A stretch of DNA of 64,000 nt, from assembly GCA_944389065.1 (NCBI GenBank), contig CALXKZ010000028.1, positions 40,342 through 104,341 of the forward strand. Reading direction: 5' to 3'. The notes beneath the pieces were generated by a model. That model was not told where the DNA came from. It was given only the letters and a program-made list of their open reading frames with translations, and ran no database searches. The stretch is from an uncultured Spirochaetaceae bacterium (GTDB taxonomy: Bacteria > Spirochaetota > Spirochaetia > Sphaerochaetales > Sphaerochaetaceae). A program made the position numbers and the translations under genes. Below, piece after piece: positions 26,259-34,707 of the stretch; position 1 is the stretch's first letter; every line of letters begins with the position of its first letter.

Positions 26259-27060
26259 AGACTACCCGTTCCCTGCCTGCAAGGTCCTTTCTCGATGCTA
26301 TATCCGAAAAACCTGCTGTTGCGAGAAGTCTACCACATATCTCTGTCTGCCGATAGTCGCACTCAAGCACAAGGCAGCCATTGGGCGATAAATATTCAGG
26401 TGATTTCTCTATGATTTCCCTGATTATGTCCAGCCCGTCTTCTCCGCCTCCTATGAAAGCGCCAATAGGTTCTGCCTTCACATCCTTATCTGTCTCTTCA
26501 TACCAGTTATCCGTAAGGTATGGGGGATTTGATACGATGATATCAAAATGAGAGCCAGTCCATGGATCAAAGAGATTGCCGGTTCTTGCATCGGCTTCCA
26601 TCCCTGTATTCTTCCTGTAGTTCTCTCTGGCAATGGCTATGGCGTCTGCTGAGATATCCGATAGCGCTACAGCTCTTGAAAGCGTATGGGCAATTGCTGT
26701 GCCGACTGCTCCGCTTCCGGTGCATAGATCAAGTATTGCAGGATCTGGAAAGCCTGCTGCGAGCTCAATTGCGGTATCAACAAGCGTCTCCGTATCCGGA
26801 CGTGGGATCAATACGGATCCAGATACTCTGAATGGCAGGCCATAGAACTCTTTCTCGCCCATGATATACGCCATAGGTGTCCCATTGAGCCTTTTTTCTG
26901 CAAGGTCATGGATTCTTGCCTCAGAATCAGAAGAAAGCTCAATGCCTTCTTCTGTAATCTGATGTATATCATCTAGACCTGTTGCAAGACGGAGGATTAT
27001 CCTTGTATCTGTACTGTCAAGCTTTTCAAGGAGCATCCTCCTTGCTTCATCTACTCTCAC
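26236..27060 (-). CDS. prmC: peptide chain release factor N5-glutamine methyltransferase
   Basis: PrmC/HemK (274 aa) methylates the Gln of the GGQ motif in release factors. An N-terminal helical bundle is followed by a Rossmann domain with [17 protein letters not shown] and the diagnostic NPPY ([11 protein letters not shown]). Translation starts at GTG, which overlaps the prfA stop as GTGA, with GAGGAAG upstream. Standing directly after its substrate gene prfA is a common arrangement. Confidence 0.93.
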   Translation of the reverse strand: MRVDEARRMLLEKLDSTDTRIILRLATGLDDIHQITEEGIELSSDSEARIHDLAEKRLNGTPMAYIMGEKEFYGLPFRVSGSVLIPRPDTETLVDTAIELAAGFPDPAILDLCTGSGAVGTAIAHTLSRAVALSDISADAIAIARENYRKNTGMEADARTGNLFDPWTGSHFDIIVSNPPYLTDNWYEETDKDVKAEPIGAFIGGGEDGLDIIREIIEKSPEYLSPNGCLVLECDYRQTEICGRLLATAGFSDIASRKDLAGRERVVYGRRNSK

Positions 27061-28121
27061 GCTTCCTCAAGCGCCTTCTCGCCAGCTGCAAGCTTAAGTG
27101 CATCGATCACTTCTCCAAGCTCTCCTTCCATTATCAGGTCAAGCTTGTAGAGAGTCAGGTTGATTCTGTGGTCGGTAAGCCTGTTCTGAGGGAAATTGTA
27201 GGTTCTGATACGCTCTGAGCGGTCTCCTGATCCTACCATGTTCTTCCTCGCGTCTGCTCTTTCCCGCCTTTTTCTTGACTCCTCTGCCTCATAAAGCCTT
27301 GAACGGAGGACACGCATGGCCTTCGCTCTGTTCTTTATCTGGGATTTCTCATCCTGGCATATTACCACGATGCCAGAAGGAATATGAGTGATTCTCACAG
27401 CAGAGTCCGTTGTATTGACGCACTGGCCACCAGGGCCACCTGCTCTCATGACATCGATTCTGAGATCTTCCTGCTTTATCTCGATATCTGTCTCCTCAGC
27501 TTCAGGGAGGACAGCGACAGTCACTGCAGATGTATGTATTCTTCCTCCCGACTCAGTCTCAGGTACACGCTGTACTCTGTGTACGCCTGATTCGAACCGC
27601 AGGGAGCCATAGACGTCCTTTCCTGATATTGAGACGACAATCTCTTTGTATCCGCCGATGCCTGTCTCATTGAGATTCATTATCTCCATCTTCCAGTGCA
27701 TCTTCTCGGCATAGCGGGTGTACATGCGGAAGATGTCCGCAGCGAAGAGCGCAGCTTCCTCTCCTCCTGTTCCTGCACGGATCTCCATGATTATGTTCTT
27801 CCCCTCAAGAGGATCTGGCGGGATGAGAAGCATTCTGCATTCCTTCTCTGCCTTCGCATGCTTTTCCTCGAGCTCTGCGATCTCTTCCTTTGCCATCTCC
27901 ACCAGCTCCGGGTCTGATTCGCTCTTGATCATCTCCTTCGAGCCTTCAATCTCCTCTTCAAGCTTCAGGATCTCCTCCATCTTCTCAATCACAGGAGCAA
28001 GATGGGATCTTTCCTGCATAAGGGCTTTGTATTGCTTCATATCAGAGAGGACAGCATCGGTTGCAAGCTTTGCATCAAGCTCTTCAAGCTGCTTTTTGTA
28101 TTCGGGGAGTTTTTCTGTCAT
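27057..28121 (-). CDS. prfA: peptide chain release factor 1
   Basis: RF1 (354 aa) recognises UAG and UAA and triggers peptide release. The catalytic GGQ is in [18 protein letters not shown] near residues 224-241, preceded by the tripeptide-anticodon region ([30 protein letters not shown]), which has the RF1 form. The usual C-terminal [18 protein letters not shown] is present. ATG 28121 has no ribosome site but has TATACT 6 nt upstream, so it may be translated from a leaderless transcript. It heads prfA-prmC-rel. Confidence 0.95.
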   Translation of the reverse strand: MTEKLPEYKKQLEELDAKLATDAVLSDMKQYKALMQERSHLAPVIEKMEEILKLEEEIEGSKEMIKSESDPELVEMAKEEIAELEEKHAKAEKECRMLLIPPDPLEGKNIIMEIRAGTGGEEAALFAADIFRMYTRYAEKMHWKMEIMNLNETGIGGYKEIVVSISGKDVYGSLRFESGVHRVQRVPETESGGRIHTSAVTVAVLPEAEETDIEIKQEDLRIDVMRAGGPGGQCVNTTDSAVRITHIPSGIVVICQDEKSQIKNRAKAMRVLRSRLYEAEESRKRRERADARKNMVGSGDRSERIRTYNFPQNRLTDHRINLTLYKLDLIMEGELGEVIDALKLAAGEKALEEA

Positions 28122-28127
28122 ATGGGT

Positions 28128-28156
28128 AGTATATCAATACAGGGATTTTCTTTCCA
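28128..28156 (-). promoter_or_regulatory. predicted leaderless promoter of prfA-prmC-rel
   Basis: On the minus strand TGGAAA (28151-28156), 17 bp and TATACT (28128-28133) lie 6 nt before ATG. It stands downstream of the exonuclease I hairpins. Confidence 0.5.
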
Positions 28157-28168
28157 TCGGGGAGGATC

Positions 28169-28211
28169 CATGCCCAGAATTGGGGCATGACATCGTATCC
28201 TGATGTCATGC
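28169..28211 (-). terminator. overlapping, mutually exclusive hairpins after exonuclease I
   Basis: GCATGACATC/GATGTCATGC (28185-28194 with 28202-28211, 7-nt loop) spans the exonuclease stop codon. CATGCCC/GGGCATG (28169-28175 with 28183-28189) shares part of the same bases, so only one can form at a time. Neither has a good T-run. Probably a transcript end; a switching structure is conceivable. Confidence 0.5.
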
Positions 28212-29600
28212 AATCACTTCATCGTAAAGGCTTTTCCCATATTCCTTGAGCTTCAGCAGTATCTCTTTTTCCTTGCCTGTTGTATCCAGTGACTGCAGCA
28301 GCTCATCAACTGTCCGCATGTAGTGCTCGTATGAGAGAGCGCCCTCGACAGGGGGATTTATCAGTCGTAGAGCAGAGAAGTTCTTCCAGCTTGCCCTGTC
28401 TTTCTCGGACAAAGCCTCAGGCCAGTTCCTTGCCACCTGCCTCCATAAGAGCTTGTGGTATTTATCGTTGTCGAAGAGATGCTCTCCTTTCCTCAGCTTG
28501 TCTGCAGGTTTCATTGCCCTGATGCTTTCCATCACGCCTTTATCATGGTCAGAGGGAAAGCTCTGATAGATCGTAAGATCTGGATCGGTATCCTGGTCCT
28601 GTCTTTCTTCCTTTGCACCCAGTATCGATTTCTTTGAGAGAGAAGGAGCGACAATGGCTTTGGAAGCTTTTCTCCTGATCTCCTCTTTTGTGAATCCAAG
28701 CCTCTTCTCGCTCTCGATGTCGAGAACGCTCAGCGGTGCGATGAATGGACAGCGGTTGACCATCAGCCTTACGATACCTGTTTCCTGATAGCCTCCTTCA
28801 GCACTTTCCGGGATCTCGCGCGTCAGATCGAAGCAGTACAAAGCCGATGACTTCTCAGCTTCATAGAAAAGAGGGAGCAGAGGATGTGTGTTGCCTCTTT
28901 CCGAGACGAACATCGGCTGGGTATTCAGGAATGGCTGATGGGAAAGGACGTTGATCTCCTTTGTTATGTCATTCTTCGTCCTGTGTCCGATTGCCCATGC
29001 ATAGAGATTCGGCTGTTTTTCCTTTATGAGCTTAGCAATGGCAATCGTTGCCCTGACATCGACAAGCGCATCATGGGCACCAACCTGCTCAATCCCATTC
29101 TCTTCTGTGAGGTCTGTAAGCTTGAATGATGGGGCACCGGTTTCCTCATTGAGCTTGGAGAAAACAAGTCCTTCAGGCCTGAGATCCCTTGTTGCCCTCA
29201 CTAGATTTATGATATCCCACCTTGAGCATCCGTTCCTGTATTCCCTCTCATATGGGTCATAAAGATTCCTGTAGAGCGTATTGCGTATAACCTCATCATC
29301 GAACCCGATTGAGTTGAACCCCGCAGCGATTGTGCCTGGCATCATGAACTCAGCCCGGAGTTTTTTTATGAATTCAGCTTCGCATATTCCCTTCTCATTC
29401 ACCTCCTGCGGTGTTATGCCTGTTATGAGGCAGGATGAGGGAGTGGGAAGATAATCCGATGAAAGCTTTGCATAGAGCACAATCGGCTCTCCGATAGGAT
29501 TGAGATCCATATCGGTACGGATAGCCGCAGCCTGAGCAATCCTGTCATAACGCGGATTCAGGCCGAATGTCTCAAGGTCATACCACAGAATCGTTCTCAT
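28206..29600 (-). CDS. sbcB: exodeoxyribonuclease I (SbcB-like)
   Basis: Single-strand 3'-5' DNA exonuclease of the DEDDh group (464 aa; E. coli enzyme about 475). The match to SbcB is clear in YDLETFGLNPRYDRIAQAAAIRTDMDLNPIGEP and DYLPTPSSCLITGITPQEV, and the catalytic His/Asp are in GAHDALVDVRATIA. A C-terminal ExoI-specific domain ends with ALSYEHYMRTVDELLQ. I chose ATG 29600, with AGGAGA upstream, over a TTG five codons earlier. It follows the NifX-like gene by 11 nt. ExoI is best known from gammaproteobacteria. Confidence 0.9.
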   Translation of the reverse strand: MRTILWYDLETFGLNPRYDRIAQAAAIRTDMDLNPIGEPIVLYAKLSSDYLPTPSSCLITGITPQEVNEKGICEAEFIKKLRAEFMMPGTIAAGFNSIGFDDEVIRNTLYRNLYDPYEREYRNGCSRWDIINLVRATRDLRPEGLVFSKLNEETGAPSFKLTDLTEENGIEQVGAHDALVDVRATIAIAKLIKEKQPNLYAWAIGHRTKNDITKEINVLSHQPFLNTQPMFVSERGNTHPLLPLFYEAEKSSALYCFDLTREIPESAEGGYQETGIVRLMVNRCPFIAPLSVLDIESEKRLGFTKEEIRRKASKAIVAPSLSKKSILGAKEERQDQDTDPDLTIYQSFPSDHDKGVMESIRAMKPADKLRKGEHLFDNDKYHKLLWRQVARNWPEALSEKDRASWKNFSALRLINPPVEGALSYEHYMRTVDELLQSLDTTGKEKEILLKLKEYGKSLYDEVIA

Positions 29601-29611
29601 CCGATCTCCTG

Positions 29612-30016
29612 TCAATGGCAGCAGTGATGCCCATCATCGTGATGATGGCCGCAGCTCTCTCCGTGCTCGTGATCATGGTGGTGGCAGGTAGCGTCAGGAT
29701 CATAGCTGAGAGTTCCAGCGATAAATGCTTCTACAGCACTGTCTGCATCTCCCTCTGCGCCCGGATAGACTTTGATTCCCATAGCATCAAGGGCATTCCT
29801 TGCACCCATTCCCATTCCGCCTGCGATAAGAGCATCAACACCTTTCTCCCTGAGGAAAGGAGCGAGGGCGCTGTGCCCGCCAGTCTCTGCAGATGATACC
29901 ACTTCGCTTGCAGTGATCTTACCATCTTCAACTGTATAGAGCTTGAATGCTTCTGTCCTTCCGAAATGACAGAAGATCGTTCCATCTTCCTTATTGTATG
30001 TTACAGCAATAACCAT
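29612..30016 (-). CDS. NifX/NifB-type dinitrogenase cofactor-binding-like protein with metal-rich tail
   Basis: Small protein (134 aa) with the dinitrogenase iron-molybdenum cofactor domain (about 1-105): MVIAVTYNKEDGTIFCHFGRTEAF, then VDALIAGGMGMGARNAL. Family members bind Fe-S or Fe-Mo clusters; many non-diazotrophs carry stand-alone versions of unknown role. The last 25 residues are extremely His/Cys-rich (CHHHDHEHGESCGHHHDDGHHCCH), which should chelate a transition metal. AGGAGA precedes ATG. No nif gene is nearby; sbcB follows in the same direction. Confidence 0.85.
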   Translation of the reverse strand: MVIAVTYNKEDGTIFCHFGRTEAFKLYTVEDGKITASEVVSSAETGGHSALAPFLREKGVDALIAGGMGMGARNALDAMGIKVYPGAEGDADSAVEAFIAGTLSYDPDATCHHHDHEHGESCGHHHDDGHHCCH

Positions 30017-30157
30017 ATTGTTCTCCTATATTAATGAATATACCATTCCGCACCTTCCGGGGAAAGGTCTCTGTTGTCTTTTACCCATCTGAGCTATTAT
30101 CAGGTGTTAACATCAATGCAATATCGAGTTTACAGTGGTGGTGGAGTATCATAAAAC

Positions 30158-31438
30158 ATGCAGGATTCAAAGAAGGAAATAATATCTTGGGCATTATATG
30201 ACTGGGCGAACAGCTCATTTGCGACAACTGTCATGGCGGCATTCTTCCCCATATTCTTCTCCCAGTACTGGTCATATGGCGCCCAGAGCACGGCAAGTAC
30301 ATTCTACCTCGGGCTTGGCAATTCATTCGCCTCTGTCATCCTTGCGGTGATCGCCCCGATAATCGGAGCCATTGCAGATAAAGGAAGCTACCGTAAGAAG
30401 CTTCTGATCCTTTTCGCATTCCTGGGTGCTGCAATGACATTCTCCCTTGCTTTTGTCCAGATGGGAATGTGGCCGGTAGCGATCCTTCTCTATATTTTCG
30501 CGAATGTAGGATTCTCCGGATCTACCACGCTTTATGATTCGCTCCTTCCATCGATAGCCTCAGAAAGGAAGATCGATGCTGTTTCCTCACTCGGTTATGC
30601 CCTAGGGTATATCGGGGGTGGATTGTTATTCCTAGTGAATGTCATCATGTATCTTTTCCCATCTGCATTCGGCCTTGCCGATGGTGTTGAGGCTGTGAAG
30701 GCTTCATACATAATGGTCGGCATATGGTGGGTAGTATTCACCATTCCTCTTGCAGTCTTCGTCAAGGAGCCTCAGGGCGAGGCCATCACGCTGGGCCGCG
30801 CTGTCAGAGAGGGATTTTCAGATATAGCCAGCACACTCTCCGCGCTTGGCAGTCTCAAGAACACAGCAATGTTCCTTATCGCATACTGGTGCTATATAGA
30901 TGGGGTGGATACGATCATCAGGATGGCAACGGACTATGGTACTGCACTGGGCTTTTCCTCATCCAGCCTGATCGTTGCCCTGCTTATAACTCAGTTCGTC
31001 GCATTCCCCTCAGCGATCCTGTATGGAATGTTCGGTAAGAAATGCGGTGTGAGAAGGGCTTTGCTTACAGCAATCGGCGCATATATAGTCATTGCTGTTC
31101 TTGGATTCTTTATGACGGAGGAGATCCATTTCTATCTTCTTGCTGTCTGCATAGGTCTTTTCCAGGGAGGAATACAGGCCCTGTCCAGATCTTACTTCTC
31201 ACGGCTGATTCCTGAAGGGCACTCGTCACAGTTCTATGGATTCTTCAATATGCTCGGCAAGTTCGCTGCGATCATCGGTCCGGTTCTTGTAGGCATTATG
31301 TCTGTGATAACAGGCGAGCAGAGGTATGGAATACTCTCCCTTATTATCCTGTTTGTCATTGGGTTCGTTCTTCTCAGGCGGGTTGATGAAGAGAAAGCAA
31401 AGATTGAAGCTGAGGCTTTCCTTAAGAATAATCGTTAG
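30158..31438 (+). CDS. MFS transporter, UMF1 family
   Basis: Inner-membrane transporter (426 aa, about 12 hydrophobic spans). The N-terminal KKEIISWALYDWANSSFATTVMAAFFPIFF is diagnostic for the UMF1 (Atg22-like) family, whose fungal relatives export amino acids from the vacuole. The bacterial substrate is unknown. No Shine-Dalgarno sequence; TATCAT sits 5 nt before ATG. It diverges from the NifX-like gene and is followed by a shared terminator. Confidence 0.88.
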   Translation: MQDSKKEIISWALYDWANSSFATTVMAAFFPIFFSQYWSYGAQSTASTFYLGLGNSFASVILAVIAPIIGAIADKGSYRKKLLILFAFLGAAMTFSLAFVQMGMWPVAILLYIFANVGFSGSTTLYDSLLPSIASERKIDAVSSLGYALGYIGGGLLFLVNVIMYLFPSAFGLADGVEAVKASYIMVGIWWVVFTIPLAVFVKEPQGEAITLGRAVREGFSDIASTLSALGSLKNTAMFLIAYWCYIDGVDTIIRMATDYGTALGFSSSSLIVALLITQFVAFPSAILYGMFGKKCGVRRALLTAIGAYIVIAVLGFFMTEEIHFYLLAVCIGLFQGGIQALSRSYFSRLIPEGHSSQFYGFFNMLGKFAAIIGPVLVGIMSVITGEQRYGILSLIILFVIGFVLLRRVDEEKAKIEAEAFLKNNR

Positions 31439-31476
31439 TTTTACTGGTGAGAGTCAGAATAATCGTATAAGAAATA

Positions 31477-31498
31477 CAGGGCATGCTGCCATGCCCTG
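31477..31498. terminator. bidirectional terminator
   Basis: CAGGGCATG (31477-31485) pairs with CATGCCCTG (31490-31498) over a 4-nt loop, between convergent stops at 31438 and 31503. On the minus strand it is followed by TATTTCTTAT. Confidence 0.75.
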
Positions 31499-31502
31499 CT
31501 GC

Positions 31503-32252
31503 TTATTTGCAGTATTGGTCATTCCAGAGTTCCTGGAGAGGAGGAATGGCTCCTTTCATTCCCGGTTCAAGAAGGCTCCAGATCACACCGCATTTCGGGC
31601 GCGGGATTTCGTGTCTTGTCTCAATGACTCTGGTTGGTGTGACAATATAATCAAAAGCGGTATCATAGGGCTGGACATCCACTTTTATGTCCACTACCTG
31701 ACAGTCATGGCCGACTGTGACAATAGCAGTGCTGTCATCTGCTGCTCCTATTGTAGAGAACATAGCCCACTCAAGATCGAAGTATCCATGCCCTTTTCCG
31801 AATCTGACTCCGCTCAGATTTATTGCAGAGGCTCCCGTAACCATCAGATCGATATGCCCGATCTGTTCCTTCACTTCCTTGAGCGTTAGATGCTTCCAGA
31901 ATCTCTGGACGCCGTCAAGTGTTGATGCAAGTTCCTCTTTCCCTTCTGGAATCATTCCCGGTGCAATGAGGAAAACGCCCCTTGTTATGCCATAGTTCGT
32001 CATCAGAACAGTCTTCTTATCCTTGAAGGCAATCTCCCTGAGATGTTCGAGATTGTTATCAGGTGTAATGAAGATGACATTTGCTTTCTTATAGAAATCT
32101 TCCTTAACGAAAAGCTCCGCAGCTTTGTCGCTGCCTTCATAATCAGCGATGAATTCCCCGAAGTCCCAGCTGAATCTTGAATCGGGGCGGGCAACTTTCC
32201 TTAGTTCTTCCCAGATCATCACACGTGCGTGTTTTGCGTCCATTCCTTCCAT
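31503..32252 (-). CDS. 5-formyltetrahydrofolate cyclo-ligase-like protein
   Basis: Protein of 249 aa in the 5-FCL/MTHFSD superfamily. It has a conserved glycine-rich segment GVRFGKGHGYFDLEWAMF, comparable with the cyclo-ligase G-x-G-K/R-G-x-G-Y-Y-D signature, and a C-terminal TPTRVIETRHEIPRPKCGVIW. It is longer than the classic enzyme (about 190 aa) and may not act on folate. I chose ATG 32252, with AAGGAG 6 nt upstream, over ATG 32279. It is the third gene of the symporter operon, so it may process the imported compound. Confidence 0.7.
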   Translation of the reverse strand: MEGMDAKHARVMIWEELRKVARPDSRFSWDFGEFIADYEGSDKAAELFVKEDFYKKANVIFITPDNNLEHLREIAFKDKKTVLMTNYGITRGVFLIAPGMIPEGKEELASTLDGVQRFWKHLTLKEVKEQIGHIDLMVTGASAINLSGVRFGKGHGYFDLEWAMFSTIGAADDSTAIVTVGHDCQVVDIKVDVQPYDTAFDYIVTPTRVIETRHEIPRPKCGVIWSLLEPGMKGAIPPLQELWNDQYCK

Positions 32253-32268
32253 AGTACTCTCCTTGCTG

Positions 32269-32385
32269 TCAAAGCTCATTGTTCTTCCTGTCTTTCATGA
32301 AAGCCCAGACCTGAAATGCAAACACTCCGAAAAGGGCTGCAACCGATATGTATATTATTGCTTCAAAGAATAGTCGTGAGTACAT
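32269..32385 (-). CDS. 38-residue membrane protein next to a sodium symporter
   Basis: A short frame beginning MYSRLFFEAIIYISVAALFG and ending KDRKNNEL, with one hydrophobic helix (about residues 6-30) and a charged tail. AAGGAGG lies before its ATG. It starts 12 nt after the sodium:solute symporter stop and ends 17 nt before the 5-FCL-like gene. Size, topology and place match the symporter small accessory proteins found beside SSS carriers. It is below the usual gene-calling size cut-off, but the ribosome site and spacing make it convincing. Confidence 0.75.
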   Translation of the reverse strand: MYSRLFFEAIIYISVAALFGVFAFQVWAFMKDRKNNEL

Positions 32386-32396
32386 TCTCAGCCTCC

Positions 32397-33818
32397 TTAT
32401 ATTTTCTTTATGTCTGTCTTGAGCCTAGTGAAATCATAGCGGCTTCTTGATAGCAGATGGCTTAGCAGAATGATGGCCCCAGATACAAGAATCGCTGTCA
32501 GGAAGCTTCTGAAGCTGTTGCCTTGTATGAACATAGGCAGGCCTGCGATTATTCCTGCGATGGTTGCGACTCCTGCCGCAATCCCGGTTACCTTGCTGCT
32601 GTACAGTCCTGATATAACAGGAATGACAGCGCTTGAAGCCAGGAGGTCTGCCAGAAGAAGCAGGAAGAGTATGGATGGGGCAAGGTATGCAACAGCCATT
32701 CCTGCTATACCAAGAAGCAATGCCCCGATTTTAGCTGTCTTTACAGATTTAGCAGAGTCAAGGCCGGGCATCAGCGGCTTTATGATATCTATTGAGAAGA
32801 TAGATGAGAATCCGCTGAGCGCATCTCCTCCTGTTGAGGATGCCCCTAGCATGATCACAATCAGGAAGATTGTTGTAACCCATTTAGGTACTGTCTCATC
32901 AATGAATATGGCTCCTGCTATCGATGTATGTGGCACTTCGGATCCTGTTCCTACGACTGCAAGACCGAATACTGCAGCGATGATTGTCATCGGAAGAATC
33001 ATCAGAGCTGCATAGAGAAGGGATCTGCTTACGGTCTTATGGTCCTTTGCGACATAGATTCTCTGCCATAGTGTCTGATTCAGAAGCTCTGCCGCGCAGA
33101 CTGCTATGATTATCATCACTGCGAATTCAAGTCCGGGAATATTGAGTATCTCCAGGAATTCAGGCTTTGCCGCAAGGACTGAATCATAGATTTTATCAGC
33201 TCCACCATAATGGACGAGCGCGAATATTGCAGGGATGATCAGAAATGGAGTAATCAGTATTGATTGCAGTCCATTTGAGAAGAGGGCTGCATTGACACCT
33301 CCGCTTGTTGCGAAATAAACAGTCGGTATACCTACTACAAGCACACTGACAAGCATCGGGACTCCACCGATATATTTGAATGCGAGCGCGGCCCCTGTCA
33401 GATTGGATACGAACAGGATGAACATATAGATTGTCGTTGTTATGACAGTCACGAGATTCATGAAACGTCCATATCTCAGTTCTGTATACTCTCCGATTGT
33501 GTGTCCGTTCGGTATCTTCTCGCGTATGGCTTTTGATACCGGTATGAAGACTATGTATGCAAGCGATATCGCGAGAGCATATCCGATCATAGCTGTGAAT
33601 CCGCTCTGGTATGCTGCTTCTGCTGGAGAGAAAAGCAATCCTGTTCCTACTGCATATGCTATGAATGTCGCAACCATCAGCGCTGTTGGTATATTGCGCC
33701 CTGATGTAAAGTAATCTTCATCGGATTTTGTCTTTTTCTTGCTATACCTTGTTGAGAGAATTGCTATGATGACACCGACTGCAAGGTTAAGCAGGATAAG
33801 AACGACTGCGTAGCTCAT
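32397..33818 (-). CDS. sodium:solute symporter (SSS family)
   Basis: Na+-coupled carrier (473 aa, about 13 hydrophobic spans) of the PutP/PanF superfamily. Recognisable parts are DEDYFTSGRNIPTALMVATFIAYAVGTGLLF near residues 33-64, the GGVNAALFSNGLQSILI core, LLNQTLWQRIYVAKD, and the conserved MLGASSTGGDALSGFSSIFSIDII near the sodium site. GGAGGATC precedes ATG. It leads an operon with a 38-aa partner and a 5-FCL-like enzyme. The substrate is not predictable. Confidence 0.9.
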   Translation of the reverse strand: MSYAVVLILLNLAVGVIIAILSTRYSKKKTKSDEDYFTSGRNIPTALMVATFIAYAVGTGLLFSPAEAAYQSGFTAMIGYALAISLAYIVFIPVSKAIREKIPNGHTIGEYTELRYGRFMNLVTVITTTIYMFILFVSNLTGAALAFKYIGGVPMLVSVLVVGIPTVYFATSGGVNAALFSNGLQSILITPFLIIPAIFALVHYGGADKIYDSVLAAKPEFLEILNIPGLEFAVMIIIAVCAAELLNQTLWQRIYVAKDHKTVSRSLLYAALMILPMTIIAAVFGLAVVGTGSEVPHTSIAGAIFIDETVPKWVTTIFLIVIMLGASSTGGDALSGFSSIFSIDIIKPLMPGLDSAKSVKTAKIGALLLGIAGMAVAYLAPSILFLLLLADLLASSAVIPVISGLYSSKVTGIAAGVATIAGIIAGLPMFIQGNSFRSFLTAILVSGAIILLSHLLSRSRYDFTRLKTDIKKI

Positions 33819-34020
33819 CAGTGATCCTCCTTATGTTTGATATTACATCAATCATTAATGCTATATCGGGAGGTGTCAACTTAATATTCCACATCTTCAG
33901 CAGGGCTTTTTATGCTGGTTTTCCGCCATATTTCCCATTAATCAACAATATTGCTTTTCCCGGTGCTGTGTTTGCCCTTTTGATCACATTTCTGAAGGAT
34001 TTTCCTCTTGGTGAATTTTC
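33819..34020. other. intergenic region with a weak hydrophobic small frame
   Basis: A 63-codon plus-strand frame (33833-34024) encodes a hydrophobic peptide beginning MFDITSIINAISGGVNLIFH. It has no ribosome site and no leaderless -10 at the right distance, so I do not call it a gene. Nothing else is evident. Confidence 0.2.
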
Positions 34021-34049
34021 TTGAATCAGACCTGCAGGATTGCTAAAAT
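34021..34049 (+). promoter_or_regulatory. predicted leaderless promoter
   Basis: TTGAAT (34021-34026), 17 bp and TAAAAT (34044-34049) lie 7 nt before ATG 34057, with no ribosome site between. Confidence 0.5.
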
Positions 34050-34056
34050 CCTTAAT

Positions 34057-34707
34057 ATGCCACGGAAGCTTGTTAAAGTATTATCAGTTGTCATGACTGC
34101 TTTATCGCTTTTTCCGCTCCTCGGAGCTGATATCGCAGCAGAAGGAGCATATGCTGCAACAGCGGCGGCTTTCGCTTCATATTCTTCGCCAGAGCATCTG
34201 GCTTTGCAGGGGGTGAGCTATTCAGAGGGAAGGGATATATTCCCTACGCTGATCTCCTTTTCCCGGTCAGATATCTCCACATATCCTATGTCGTTCCAGT
34301 TCTTTTCTTCGGGAACAGAGGCAGAGGCTTTCTATAAGTTGCTGGTACCTGAGTATATAATGGAGCGGCTCAGTGCTGTTCCTGTAGGTGAAGGGGACCT
34401 TATTGTTGATGGCACAGTCCGTTTCACATGGCTTTCAGAGGAGGGCCCTGAGCATTATGCCATGCTGACGGATTTCACTGGTGCACGCGTATCAGTTTCA
34501 GTGTCTTTGGTTGTGACTGGAAGGTTAGCGGGGGACGGGGTTGTCCTTGAAGGCGATGTCATCCTTACTGGCGGCAGGGGCCGTACTGTATCAGTTGCCC
34601 CTGGAAGCACTATAATGATTGATGGTGAAACAATCGGGGTGGATCCTACTGTTTTCACGATTGCGGTTTTCGGAGGAAATAATGGACAAATGCAGCGCAT
34701 TTCTTGA
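34057..34707 (+). CDS. exported protein of unknown function
   Basis: Unrecognised 216-aa protein. A signal peptide is evident (MPRKLVKVLSVVMTALSLFPLLGADIAAEG, cleavage likely near residues 24-28). The mature part has alternating beta-strand-like stretches and a Gly-rich end (GDVILTGGRGRTVSVAPGSTIMIDGETIGVDP), so it may be a periplasmic beta-rich protein. I chose ATG 34057 because the signal peptide begins there and a TAAAAT box stands 7 nt upstream. Its 3' end overlaps hexokinase by 26 nt in another frame, so expression of the two is probably linked. Confidence 0.65.
   Translation: MPRKLVKVLSVVMTALSLFPLLGADIAAEGAYAATAAAFASYSSPEHLALQGVSYSEGRDIFPTLISFSRSDISTYPMSFQFFSSGTEAEAFYKLLVPEYIMERLSAVPVGEGDLIVDGTVRFTWLSEEGPEHYAMLTDFTGARVSVSVSLVVTGRLAGDGVVLEGDVILTGGRGRTVSVAPGSTIMIDGETIGVDPTVFTIAVFGGNNGQMQRIS

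Noticed and set aside
29627..29700. CATCATCGTGATGATGG repeats as a tandem repeat or CRISPR-like element
   Set aside because: They are the His-rich tail codons of the NifX-like gene on the minus strand.
33833..34024. Hydrophobic 63-codon frame as a small membrane protein
   Set aside because: No ribosome site or correctly placed -10, and it runs into the promoter of the next gene.
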